From Streptomyces collinus Tu 365 (GTDB lineage: Bacteria; Actinomycetota; Actinomycetes; Streptomycetales; Streptomycetaceae): DNA of 64,000 nt. The notes beneath the pieces are model-generated. The model was not told the DNA's origin. It was given only the letters and a program-made list of their open reading frames with translations, and searched no databases. Shown here piece by piece: positions 41,976 to 49,819 of this stretch. The stretch is from the NCBI RefSeq assembly GCF_000444875.1, contig NC_021985.1, positions 7,956,170 through 8,020,169 of the forward strand, in the 5' to 3' direction. A program made the translations under genes and the position numbers. The stretch's first letter is position 1. Every line of letters starts with the position of its first letter.

Positions 41976-42561
41976 GGGAACTCCTTGTCGTGATCAGATG
42001 CTGAACCAGATCGAGAAGCACGCGTGTGCCCGACTTCTGTACGCGGGCGTCGCACAACACCACCGGCACCTCCTGCCTGAGGTCGAGCGCGGTCCGCACT
42101 TCCTCCCCGCGATAGCGGTGAGCCCCGTCGAACTCGTTCACGGCGACGACGAAAGGGATGCCGCGCCGCTCGAAGAAGTCCACCGCCGCGAAGGAGTGCT
42201 CCAGCCTGCGGGTGTCGGCGAGCACCACCGCCCCGAGCGCTCCCTCGGAGAGTTCGTCCCACATGAACCAGAAGCGCTCCTGCCCGGGCGTGCCGAACAG
42301 GTACAGGACGTGGGACGGGCTGAGCGTGATCCGGCCGAAGTCCAATGCCACCGTGGTGGTGGCCTTGTTCTCCACCCCGTCCAGCCGGTCCGTGGCCGCG
42401 CTGACGGCGGTCAGCATCTCCTCAGTGCTCAGCGGCTCGATCTCGCTGAGCGCGTTGACGAAGGTGGTCTTTCCCACGCCGAACCCGCCGGCGACCAGCA
42501 CCTTGACGCCCACCGGCAGGACGTCGGCGGGCAGCGGGTCACAGTCGTTTGAGGAGGCCAT
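41938..42561 (-). CDS. cvnD: CvnD-type small GTPase of a conservon
   Basis: A 207-residue Ras-like GTP-binding protein. It has the P-loop GGFGVGKTTFVN (about 26-37), the switch II motif FGTPGQERFWFMW, and NEFDG in place of NKxD. CvnD proteins complex with CvnA-C at the membrane like eukaryotic G-protein modules. ATG 42561 overlaps the cvnC end by 23 bases. The operon order cvnA-cvnB-cvnC-cvnD-GAF is intact. Confidence 0.92.
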   Translation of the reverse strand: MASSNDCDPLPADVLPVGVKVLVAGGFGVGKTTFVNALSEIEPLSTEEMLTAVSAATDRLDGVENKATTTVALDFGRITLSPSHVLYLFGTPGQERFWFMWDELSEGALGAVVLADTRRLEHSFAAVDFFERRGIPFVVAVNEFDGAHRYRGEEVRTALDLRQEVPVVLCDARVQKSGTRVLLDLVQHLITTRSSHGSDTDQPTVRA

Positions 42562-42925
42562 CGCGTATCGCTTCCAGGAGGTCTCGATCAGGTTGTGCGG
42601 AGTGGCCCGTGGACGCCGGGCGCGTATCACCTGCGACCACCGCGCCTCCCTCGGCCAGATCGGACAGCAGCACCTTGACCACGGCGGCGGGCACCTGCAT
42701 CCGGGCCGCGACCTCGGCAACGCTCACGGGCTGTTCGCACAGCGCCAGCACCTGCGCGTGCTCCAGGCCGAAAACGCCCTGCGTCTGGGCGCCGGTGGCC
42801 CGCACGGTGGTCACCAGTGTGAAATGGGACGTGGCCCTGGTCCGGCCGTCGCTCACCGTGTAGGGACGAACCAGTCGCCCGGCCGCCTCGTCGAGCTGCG
42901 GTCCGTCTGGGAGGACCGGCGTCAT
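42539..42925 (-). CDS. cvnC: CvnC, DUF742 conservon protein
   Basis: A 128-residue winged-helix-like DUF742 protein (LVRPYTVSDGRTR, then ATSHFTLVTT and the C-terminal DLLEAIRDGLLKRL). DUF742 proteins are the third member of each conservon and link the histidine-kinase-like CvnA and roadblock CvnB to the CvnD GTPase. It starts three bases after the cvnB stop, indicating tight coupling, and overlaps cvnD by 23 bases. It has the family's usual length. Confidence 0.92.
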   Translation of the reverse strand: MTPVLPDGPQLDEAAGRLVRPYTVSDGRTRATSHFTLVTTVRATGAQTQGVFGLEHAQVLALCEQPVSVAEVAARMQVPAAVVKVLLSDLAEGGAVVAGDTRPASTGHSAQPDRDLLEAIRDGLLKRL

Positions 42926-42928
42926 CGG

Positions 42929-43327
42929 TCACCCCACCGGGTGCCGGGGCGGTGTGGCCAGGTGCGGACGCACGCTCTTCACCATCATGCCCATCTCGTA
43001 GCCCAGCACCGCCGCGTCCGCATCGCGTCCGGCCAGCACCGCCAGCACCGCGCCGTGTCCGGCGGACGAGACGAACAGCAGCGAGGTGCTGAGCTCCGTC
43101 ACGATCTGTCGCACGTCACCGCCGTCGTCGAAGTGCCGGCCCGCGCTACGTGCCAACGAGTACAGCCCACTGGCGAGCGCGGCCAACTGGTCCGCGGCGT
43201 CCTTGTCCAGTCCCTCCGCTGCCTTCACCAGCCCGTCCGAGGACAGCAACAACGCGCTACGGGTGTGCGGCACCCGGTTCACCAGACCCGTCAACAGCCA
43301 GGAAAGGTCTTCGCTCGCCACGATCAT
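42929..43327 (-). CDS. cvnB: CvnB, roadblock/LC7 domain protein
   Basis: A 132-residue roadblock/LC7 protein (SWLLTGLVNRVPHTRSALLL, GHGAVLAVLAGRDADAAVLG). Roadblock proteins act as GTPase-activating or scaffold partners of small GTPases, here CvnD. AGGAG lies three bases before ATG 43327. It is 68 bases downstream of cvnA and three before cvnC. Confidence 0.92.
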   Translation of the reverse strand: MIVASEDLSWLLTGLVNRVPHTRSALLLSSDGLVKAAEGLDKDAADQLAALASGLYSLARSAGRHFDDGGDVRQIVTELSTSLLFVSSAGHGAVLAVLAGRDADAAVLGYEMGMMVKSVRPHLATPPRHPVG

Positions 43328-43395
43328 GTACTCCTATTCGGCAGAAGGAAACGTTTCGCTGTACGGATCCCGGGCCTTCACGGCGGCTACGGCCA

Positions 43396-44964
43396 TCAGG
43401 GCGTCTCCGCTTCCTCGGCCCTGCGCAGTCCGGTCTGGAATGCGGCCATGAGGCCGGGGTCGTGTTCGATGTCCTCGGCAGCACCGGCGCCGCGGACCGG
43501 TTGCGTCACTTCGGCGGCGTGGTCCTGACGGCGGCGCTGAGGCAGCTGCGGGCGGTCGTCCTCGCAGTCGGAGGGGGCCGGGGCGGGCCCGGGTGCGGAA
43601 TCTGACACGCTCGGATCCGCGACGGCGGTCGTCTCCATCGCAGGGAAGTCCACCGCCTCGGTCTCCGTACGGTCGTGCGGCTCCGCCTCGGGGGCCGGGA
43701 CGGTGTGGGGCGCCGGCGCGGAAGCTGTCGGCTGCGGACCGAGCAGTGCCTCGGGCAGCACCATGACGGCCTGCGTGCCGCCGTAGACGTTGCTCTGCAA
43801 CTGCACGGCGATGTCGTGTCGCCGAGCCAGGACGGAGACCACGTACAGGCCGATCCGGCCGTCTTGCAGCAGTTCGCCCAGCGCAACCTTGTCGGGTGCG
43901 CTCAAGACGGTGTTCATCTCACCGCGCTCGGCCGGGGACATGCCCAGGCCCCGGTCCTCGACCTCGATCGCCACCCCAGCGGCGACGGGCTCCACCCGCA
44001 CGTGCACGGTGGTCTGGGGCGGTGAGAAGACCGTCGCGTTCTCCAGCAGCTCAGCCAGTAGATGGACGACGTCTACCACGGCGTGGCCGCTGACCGATCC
44101 CTCGACGGGCGGGACCAGCTTGACCCGGGCGTACTGGTCGATCTCGGCGACGGCGGAACGCAGTACGTCGGTCAGGCTGACGGGGCGGGTCCACTGGCGG
44201 TGAGTGTTCGCGCCGCCGAGCACGGCCAGGTTCTCGGCGTAGCGGCGGATTCGGGTGGACAGGTGGTCCACCCGGAACAGCCCCTTGAGCAAGTCGGGGT
44301 CCTCGACCTCGTTCTCCAGGTCGTCCAGCAGGCCGATCTCGCGGTGCACCAGGGACTCCAGACGGCGCGCCAAGTTGGCGAACACCTCGAACTGCTCCAG
44401 CCGGGAGTGGTGTTCCGCGCCGATCGCGAAGGCGGCGGTCTCCAGCAGGGCTCCCTCCGCCTCGTGCCGGGCCACGGCGATCTCGAATCCGAGGCGGGAG
44501 AGTTCGTCCGGGCCGGTCTGCGGCGGGAGTTCCGGTCGGTCCCGTACAGGGCGCTCCCCGGCCCGCAGCCGACGGCTCAGCGCATCCAGTTCGGCTCTGC
44601 CCTCGGCTGTGGCACGGGTCAACTCGGTCAGCTCGGCACGGTTTCGGTCGGCTGCGCGGGACAGCTCTGCCCAGTGCTGGGTGACTGCTCGTGCTTCCGC
44701 CGAAGCCCGCATGCCCGCGATCGCGGCCGCCAGGGACCCGATGAGCACAACGCCGCCGAACACAGCGCCCTGGTACGCCTGGTCCAGGTGGCCGCCCCCC
44801 GCCAGCGCGGTGGCCACCGCACCCGTCACGGCGACCGCGCTCGGCGGCAGCACGGACGACAGCACCAGACGCCGTCTCAAGGACCCGGCCGGCGACTCGG
44901 CCGTCGCGCGGGGCCTCACGGGCGACGCCGGCCGGTCGTCCGGCGGCATGGAAGGATCAGGCAT
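43396..44964 (-). CDS. cvnA: CvnA, histidine-kinase-like sensor of the conservon
   Basis: The 522-residue sensor has two N-terminal membrane segments (about 32-50 and 64-84), a coiled-coil-rich linker, a DHp-like helix pair and an HATPase domain (about 295-400; N-box ELLENATVF, G-box VEDRGLGMS). No phosphoacceptor His in the classic H-box setting is obvious, as in other CvnA proteins. A proline- and acid-rich tail of about 120 residues follows. It is the first gene of the five-gene minus-strand operon. The stimulus is unknown. Confidence 0.9.
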   Translation of the reverse strand: MPDPSMPPDDRPASPVRPRATAESPAGSLRRRLVLSSVLPPSAVAVTGAVATALAGGGHLDQAYQGAVFGGVVLIGSLAAAIAGMRASAEARAVTQHWAELSRAADRNRAELTELTRATAEGRAELDALSRRLRAGERPVRDRPELPPQTGPDELSRLGFEIAVARHEAEGALLETAAFAIGAEHHSRLEQFEVFANLARRLESLVHREIGLLDDLENEVEDPDLLKGLFRVDHLSTRIRRYAENLAVLGGANTHRQWTRPVSLTDVLRSAVAEIDQYARVKLVPPVEGSVSGHAVVDVVHLLAELLENATVFSPPQTTVHVRVEPVAAGVAIEVEDRGLGMSPAERGEMNTVLSAPDKVALGELLQDGRIGLYVVSVLARRHDIAVQLQSNVYGGTQAVMVLPEALLGPQPTASAPAPHTVPAPEAEPHDRTETEAVDFPAMETTAVADPSVSDSAPGPAPAPSDCEDDRPQLPQRRRQDHAAEVTQPVRGAGAAEDIEHDPGLMAAFQTGLRRAEEAETP

Positions 44965-45240
44965 AACAGTCCCCGGACAGTACGATGATCAGGCCGAGCC
45001 CGCACGTTATCGCGCAGCAGGACCCCGGGGTCAGCCCCCTGGCGCGTACGGAAATCGAACCGTTGTACTTTGAGCGTTTTACGAAGCGCCCGTCCCGGAC
45101 CCGCCCCGGCCCTCGTTACGGGACGAGATCCTCCTCGACTACCGGAAGTGCGGCGACCGGGCTCGACGTGACGCCCGCCGGGGACGCCGCATCCCGTTTG
45201 ATGACCTTCGGGCGGCTTGTGTCTTCGACGTCGGCCTTCG
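44965..45240. other. Upstream region of the conservon
   Basis: About 275 bases between cvnA and the RHS relic. It must contain the conservon promoter on the minus strand, but no clear -35/-10 pair is seen. GC content drops near 45050-45080. No gene is supported. Confidence 0.35.
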
Positions 45241-45300
45241 CCACCTGGGCCGCACGGCGTCGGCCACGGAACGCGCGCGGGGGGCTTCACCTGCACCCGC
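45241..45300 (+). pseudogene. Short RHS/YD-repeat relic
   Basis: A 28-base stretch (45243-45270) is identical to 20152-20179 in the RHS gene, where it encodes DLGRTASAT. After one inserted A, an 11-base block and further scattered matches continue. It is a decayed piece of an RHS gene related to the one at 18393-21818, about 25 kb away and in the same orientation. Confidence 0.6.
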
Positions 45301-45670
45301 ACCGTCCGCGGCGTGGAGATTGTGGGGTGCCTTGGTATGTGCCTGGGGCGGAGGCCAGGCTGCGCAGCAGCAGGATGGGGACAGGTAGGTCGGTCGCGGT
45401 GGTGAAGTCGTGCACCGCGTCGAGCAGTTGCAGGGCTTGCTTCGCCCCGGTGCGCTCCTGCAGGGCGCCGGTGCCTTCCGTGGGATAGAGCTGTGCGAGC
45501 TGCTCGAGCAGACGCGCGTACGCATTCCGCTGCGGTGGGCGCGGCTCGGTCTTGGCCGACTCCCATGAGCCGACGGTCGCACGCCGCACACCCAGGGCGG
45601 TGATGAGCCGGTCGACCGCCACACCGCGCAAGCCGGCCAAGCCACCAAGCCACGCACCGGCAGCAGTCAT
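45301..45670 (-). pseudogene. HTH-domain protein remnant
   Basis: The minus-strand frame reads LGGLAGLRGVAVDRLITALG, VRRATVGSWESAKTEPRPPQ, RNAYARLLEQLAQLYP, the pattern of XRE-type helix-turn-helix proteins with the NWESGRxxPRPP motif found in streptomycete plasmid and regulatory genes. The start near 45670 lacks a ribosome-binding site, and the frame runs into the RHS relic at its 3' end, where family resemblance is lost. It may be a truncated gene; a short functional protein cannot be excluded. Confidence 0.45.
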
Positions 45671-45843
45671 GACACGGTCGGCCTGGCATCGCCCCTTGGG
45701 AGCGGGAGCGGGAGCGGGATGGGGGGCTCACGGGCGAGGCGAACCGCGTTGGGTGTCCAGGCAGGCCTTGACCCCGGTGGGGAGAGGAGTCACTAACGGC
45801 GCGGACACGGTCGTGACACCCCGGGGAAACGGGGCGTCCCTAA

Positions 45844-45863
45844 TTTCTGTCACACGACAGGAA
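45844..45863. promoter_or_regulatory. TetR operator upstream of the permease
   Basis: TTTCTGTC-ACAC-GACAGGAA, an inverted repeat with one mismatch, lies 35 bases before the permease ATG. It shares the surrounding CCCTAATTTCTGTC with the site at 48292-48313. TAATTT at 45841-45846 may be the -10 element, overlapped by the operator. Confidence 0.72.
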
Positions 45864-45898
45864 CTCGCAGGATCACGCCTCCGCGACAGGGGACCGCC

Positions 45899-47467
45899 AT
45901 GACCGTGACCACAGATCCCGCACCGCCACCGCCACCGTCCGCCGGCGTCGCCGACGACGGCACGCTCGCCGCATTCGGCTACCGCCAGGAACTGCGGCGG
46001 CAGATGGGACGGTACGCGTCCTTCGCCGCCGGCTTCTCCTTCATCTCGGTCCTGACCACGGTCTTCCAGTTCTTCGCCTTCGGCTACTCCTTCGGCGGGC
46101 CGCTGTTCCTGTGGACCTGGCCCGCCGTGCTCGCCGGCCAGCTGCTCGTGGCCGCCTGCTTCGCCGAACTCGCCGCCCGCTACCCCATCTCCGGGGCGGT
46201 CTACCAGTGGTCGACCCGGCTGAGCGGCCCCGCCTTCGGCTGGTTCACGGGCTGGATCATGGTGATCGGCCAGGTGGTCGTAGTCGCCGCGGCGGCGCTG
46301 GCGCTGCAGGTCGTACTGCCCGCGATCTGGTCCGGTTTCCAGCTGGCCGGCGGCGACCCGGCGCCCACCACCACGACCGGGGCGGCCAACGCCGCCCTGC
46401 TGGCCCTCGTCCTGCTGGTACTGACCACGGTCGTGAACGTCGTCGACAACCGCGTCATGTCCGCCGTCAACCGCGTCGGCGTCACGGCCGAGATCATCGG
46501 CGCGGTCCTCATCGTCGTCCTGCTGTTCACCCACGCCGAGCGCGGTGCCGGCGTGACCCTGAGGACCGGCGGCCAGGGCGGCCCGGTGGCGGCGCTGCTG
46601 GTGGGCTCGTTCACCGCGGCCTACGTTCTCATCGGCTTCGACAGCGCGGGCGAGATGAGCGAGGAGACCCGCAACCCCCGCCGGACCGCTCCGCGCACCA
46701 TCCTCGGCGCCCTCGCCGCGGCAGGCGTACTGGGCGGCCTGCTGCTGCTCGGCGGTGTGCTGGCCGCGCCCAGCCTGGAGGACGGCCGGCTGGCCACCGA
46801 GGGACTGGGCTACGTCCTCACCAGCAGTCTGGGCAGCGGTGTGGGAAGGGCGCTGCTCGCGGACGTCGCCGTCGCCATCTGCGTGGCCACCCTGGCCATC
46901 CAGACCGCGGGCACGCGCATGCTGTTCTCCATGGCGCGCGACGGGATGCTGCCGCTGTCCGCACGGCTCGCCAAGGTCTCGCCGCGCACGGGCATGCCCT
47001 TCGCCCCGGCCCTGGTGGTCGGTGTCCTCGCCGCCGCGCTCGCCCTGCTCAACCTCGCCTCCCCGGAGGCGTTCCTGGCCATCGGTACCACGTGCATCGC
47101 GATGCTCTACCTCGCCTACGCCGGGGTCACCGCGCCGATGCTGGTCCGGCGGCTGAGGGGCCAGTGGCCGGCCACGGACGCCCACGGCCGCGACGAGCTG
47201 GGCCGGCCGCTGTTCTCCCTGGGCCGCTGGGGTCTGCCGGTCAACGCCCTGGCGGTCGCGTACGGGCTGCTCATGACGGTCAATCTCGCCTGGCCGCGCG
47301 CCGGGGTGTACGACCCGGCGGGCGGCCACTGGTACTTCCAGTGGTTCACCGTCCTGTTCGTCGGCGCCACGGTCGCCGTCGGCGCGCTGTGCCGCCGCCG
47401 CGCGCCCGCCGTCACGCCGACCGGGCAGCCGGACCGCACGGACGCGGCGCAGGCCGCACCGCTCTGA
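45899..47467 (+). CDS. APC-superfamily permease of the carboxylase cluster
   Basis: A 522-residue transporter with about 12-13 membrane segments. It shows APC-type features: QMGRYASFAAGFSFISVLTT in the first helix, the SEETRNPRRTAPR loop after helix 6, and a helix-8 region FSMARDG. It probably imports the nitrogen source used by the downstream enzymes (guanidine, urea or an amine). AGGGGACCGCC precedes ATG 45899. Its upstream palindrome nearly matches that before the four-gene operon at 48337, so both transcripts should be controlled by the intervening TetR protein. Confidence 0.85.
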   Translation: MTVTTDPAPPPPPSAGVADDGTLAAFGYRQELRRQMGRYASFAAGFSFISVLTTVFQFFAFGYSFGGPLFLWTWPAVLAGQLLVAACFAELAARYPISGAVYQWSTRLSGPAFGWFTGWIMVIGQVVVVAAAALALQVVLPAIWSGFQLAGGDPAPTTTTGAANAALLALVLLVLTTVVNVVDNRVMSAVNRVGVTAEIIGAVLIVVLLFTHAERGAGVTLRTGGQGGPVAALLVGSFTAAYVLIGFDSAGEMSEETRNPRRTAPRTILGALAAAGVLGGLLLLGGVLAAPSLEDGRLATEGLGYVLTSSLGSGVGRALLADVAVAICVATLAIQTAGTRMLFSMARDGMLPLSARLAKVSPRTGMPFAPALVVGVLAAALALLNLASPEAFLAIGTTCIAMLYLAYAGVTAPMLVRRLRGQWPATDAHGRDELGRPLFSLGRWGLPVNALAVAYGLLMTVNLAWPRAGVYDPAGGHWYFQWFTVLFVGATVAVGALCRRRAPAVTPTGQPDRTDAAQAAPL

Positions 47468-47492
47468 GCGGACCCGCGCCCCGGGCGCGCCG

Positions 47493-48179
47493 TCACCGCC
47501 ACGCCGCGAGGAGCCGCTGCCCCTCGCGGCGCTGCCGTGCCACGGAGCGCTGCGGCACGCCCGCGACCCGCAGTGCCGCGTCGGCCGTCGCCGCGGCGAG
47601 GACCCGCGGATCGCGGGCGGGGTCGGCGCGCCGGATGAGGATCACGCTCTCGGTGAGGCCGAAGACGAGGTCCGTGCGCAGGGCGAGCTCCTCCGCGGCG
47701 AGCGCCGCGCCCGGCTCCGTGTCCGTCAGCAACTCCCCGTACGCGGCCTTCAGTTCGGCCCGGACCTGCTGGAAGACGGCGAAGCGCTCCGTCTGCGCCT
47801 CGGGGAGCAGGTAGAGAGCCCCCGGGTTGTGCGGGCCGCCGCACAGCAGCAGTACGTCGGAGTGGCACAGCGCCCACAGCCGCGCCTCGGCGGCCGTCCC
47901 GGTACGCCTCACCAGCTCGCGCGCGATCTCCAGCGAGGGACGGACGGTCCCTTCGAGCAGCGCGGCGAGGATCGCCTCCTTGCCGTCGAAGTAGTGGTAC
48001 AGCGACGCCTGGCGCAGCCCGGCCCGCTCGGCGACCGCGCGGGTGGAGGTCGCGGTGTAGCCGTGCGCGGTGAACAGTTCGGCGGCGGCGGCCAGCACCT
48101 CCTCGCGGGGCGGGAGTCCACTGGCGGGACGCTCCTGGGCACGGGGGCGGCCGACTCTTCTGCTGGGGGGCGGGCTCAC
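47493..48179 (-). CDS. TetR-family regulator of the urea/guanidine cluster
   Basis: A 228-residue TetR regulator: an Arg/Pro-rich N-terminal tail, DNA-binding domain about 26-75 (VLAAAAELFTAHGYTATSTR, AVAERAGLRQASLYHYFDGK), and a helical ligand domain. It lies between the permease and the catabolic operon, and it is convergent with the former and divergent from the latter. Matching palindromes occur before both transcripts, so it is the likely common repressor. The ligand may be the cluster's substrate or a product such as allophanate. Confidence 0.88.
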   Translation of the reverse strand: MSPPPSRRVGRPRAQERPASGLPPREEVLAAAAELFTAHGYTATSTRAVAERAGLRQASLYHYFDGKEAILAALLEGTVRPSLEIARELVRRTGTAAEARLWALCHSDVLLLCGGPHNPGALYLLPEAQTERFAVFQQVRAELKAAYGELLTDTEPGAALAAEELALRTDLVFGLTESVILIRRADPARDPRVLAAATADAALRVAGVPQRSVARQRREGQRLLAAWR

Positions 48180-48291
48180 TCCGTGATCCTCGCACAGGGC
48201 CGCAGGCTGCCCGGGCGCCGATCGGCGGCGGTGAGGCGGCGGTTACCGCCCGGAAACGCACGGGCAACGGCCGGGACTCGGCCCGCCCCTA

Positions 48292-48313
48292 ATTTCTGTC
48301 GCACGACAGAAAT
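48292..48313. promoter_or_regulatory. TetR operator upstream of the DUF1989 operon
   Basis: ATTTCTGTC and GACAGAAAT form a perfect inverted repeat, nine-base arms around GCAC. It ends 23 bases before the GTG of the first DUF1989 gene and about 110 bases upstream of the divergent tetR start. TAATTT (48290-48295), a possible -10, overlaps its left arm. It matches 45844-45863 in core, spacing and flank. Confidence 0.78.
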
Positions 48314-48336
48314 AGCGCCGAGCCGGAGGTTCAGCC

Positions 48337-49179
48337 GTGACGACACCGTCAGCGACAGCGTCGGCCCGTGGTGCCCGGGACCATGCCCGCGCCCAGGAGG
48401 GCACCAGGTCCGCCACCATGCCCGTACTCCCGGCGAGCGACTGGCCTGCACCGCCGGACGGGATCGCCGGCGAGGACCTCGTATGGGCCGAGACGGTGGC
48501 GGGCGGCAACTACACCCACAACGTCCTCGCACGGGGCACCGAGCTGCGGCTGACCGACCTCACCGGCGACGCGTGCGCCCACGTCCTGCTCTACAGCGCG
48601 GACCGCCCCTGGGAGCGGCTGAACACGGCCGACACGGTCAAGGTGCTCTGGAACGCCTACCTCGGCGTGGGACACCTGCTCCTGTCCGGCCAGGGACGGG
48701 TCCTCGCGTCCGTCACCGCGGACACCTCCGGCCGGCACGACGCCCTCACCGGCACCTCCGCCCTGGCCCGCAACACCGCCCGCTACGGCGACGGGTCCCC
48801 TCAGTCGGCGTCCCCCGCAGGGCGTGAGCTGTTCAAGCTCGCCGCCCTCAAGAACGGCCTCGGCCCACGGGACGTCCCGCCGTCCGTCTCCTTCTTCCAG
48901 GGCGTCCGGATCAACAGGGACGGCACCACCACGTTCACCGGCTCCGCGGGCCCCGGCACATCCGTCACACTGCGCGCCGAACAGCCGCTGACCGTGCTGA
49001 TCGCCAACGTCCCGCACCCGCTGGACCCGCGCCCGGACTACGTCTGCGGCCCCGTGGAGGTGCTCGCGTACCGGGCCCGGCCGACCGGCCCGCACGACGC
49101 GCTGTGGAACGCCACGCCCGAGGGCCGCCGCGCCTTCCTCAACACCGCCGAGCACCTCGCCGCCAGGGGGATCGCATGA
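48337..49179 (+). CDS. DUF1989 protein (UAAP1; carboxyguanidine deiminase subunit candidate)
   Basis: A 280-residue cytoplasmic protein of the DUF1989, urea-carboxylase-associated protein 1 type (TVAGGNYTHNVLARGTELRL, DLTGDACAHVLLYSADRPWE, ADTSGRHDALTGTSA). Work on guanidine catabolism has shown that a pair of DUF1989 proteins, CgdA and CgdB, acts as carboxyguanidine deiminase; this is the most likely role here. GGAGG is seven bases before GTG 48337. The first of four genes, it overlaps the second (ATGA). Confidence 0.87.
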   Translation: MTTPSATASARGARDHARAQEGTRSATMPVLPASDWPAPPDGIAGEDLVWAETVAGGNYTHNVLARGTELRLTDLTGDACAHVLLYSADRPWERLNTADTVKVLWNAYLGVGHLLLSGQGRVLASVTADTSGRHDALTGTSALARNTARYGDGSPQSASPAGRELFKLAALKNGLGPRDVPPSVSFFQGVRINRDGTTTFTGSAGPGTSVTLRAEQPLTVLIANVPHPLDPRPDYVCGPVEVLAYRARPTGPHDALWNATPEGRRAFLNTAEHLAARGIA

Positions 49180-49814
49180 CCACCACGACCACCCGCGTGG
49201 GACGCGTCGTCACCGACGCGACCGTCCCCGCCCGCGCCGCCTGGTCTGCCGTCGTCCGCGCGGGCTCGCTGCTGACCGTCACCGACCTGCACGGCAACCA
49301 GGCCGCGGACTTCCTCGTCTACGACGCGCACGACACGTCCGTGCGCTACAGCGCCCCCGACACCGTCCAGGCCCAGGGCGGCATCTTCCTGACCACCGGC
49401 TCGGTGCTGCTGTCGGGTGAGCACACGCCGCTGATGACGGTCGTCGAGGACACCTGCGGGCGCCACGACACCATCGGCGGCGCCTGCTCCAAGGAGTCCA
49501 ACACCCTCCGCTACGGGCACCACACCTGGTCGCAGCACGCCTGCGTGGAGAACTTCCTCGCGGAGGGCGCCCGGCACGGCCTGGACCAGCGCGACCTGGT
49601 GTCCAACGTCAACTGGTACATGAACGTGCCCGTCGAGCCGGACGGCACCCTCGGCATCGTCGACGGCATTTCGGCCCCGGGCCTGAAGGTCGTGCTGCGG
49701 GCCGAGACCGACGTCCTGGTGCTGCTGTCCAACTGCCCGCAGATCAACAACCCCTGCAACGGATTCGACCCGACCGCCCTGCGGGCGACCGTCTCCGAGC
49801 CGGACGGGAGCTGA
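49176..49814 (+). CDS. DUF1989 protein (UAAP2; carboxyguanidine deiminase subunit candidate)
   Basis: A 212-residue paralogue of the preceding gene, DUF1989 type 2 (VTDLHGNQAADFLVYDAHDT, DTCGRHDTIGGACSKESNTL, CVENFLAEGARHGLDQRDLV, INNPCNGFDPT). Conserved Cys, His and Asp clusters probably bind a metal and catalyse hydrolysis. ATG 49176 overlaps the UAAP1 stop by four bases, showing coupling. With UAAP1 it should form the deiminase that converts carboxyguanidine to allophanate. The carboxylase gene begins five bases after its stop. Confidence 0.87.
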   Translation: MTTTTTRVGRVVTDATVPARAAWSAVVRAGSLLTVTDLHGNQAADFLVYDAHDTSVRYSAPDTVQAQGGIFLTTGSVLLSGEHTPLMTVVEDTCGRHDTIGGACSKESNTLRYGHHTWSQHACVENFLAEGARHGLDQRDLVSNVNWYMNVPVEPDGTLGIVDGISAPGLKVVLRAETDVLVLLSNCPQINNPCNGFDPTALRATVSEPDGS

Positions 49815-49819
49815 GTGCC

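Noticed and set aside
48180..48336. A guanidine (ykkC) riboswitch before the DUF1989 operon
   Set aside because: The leader after the likely promoter is too short, and no ykkC core motif was seen; a TetR palindrome is present instead.
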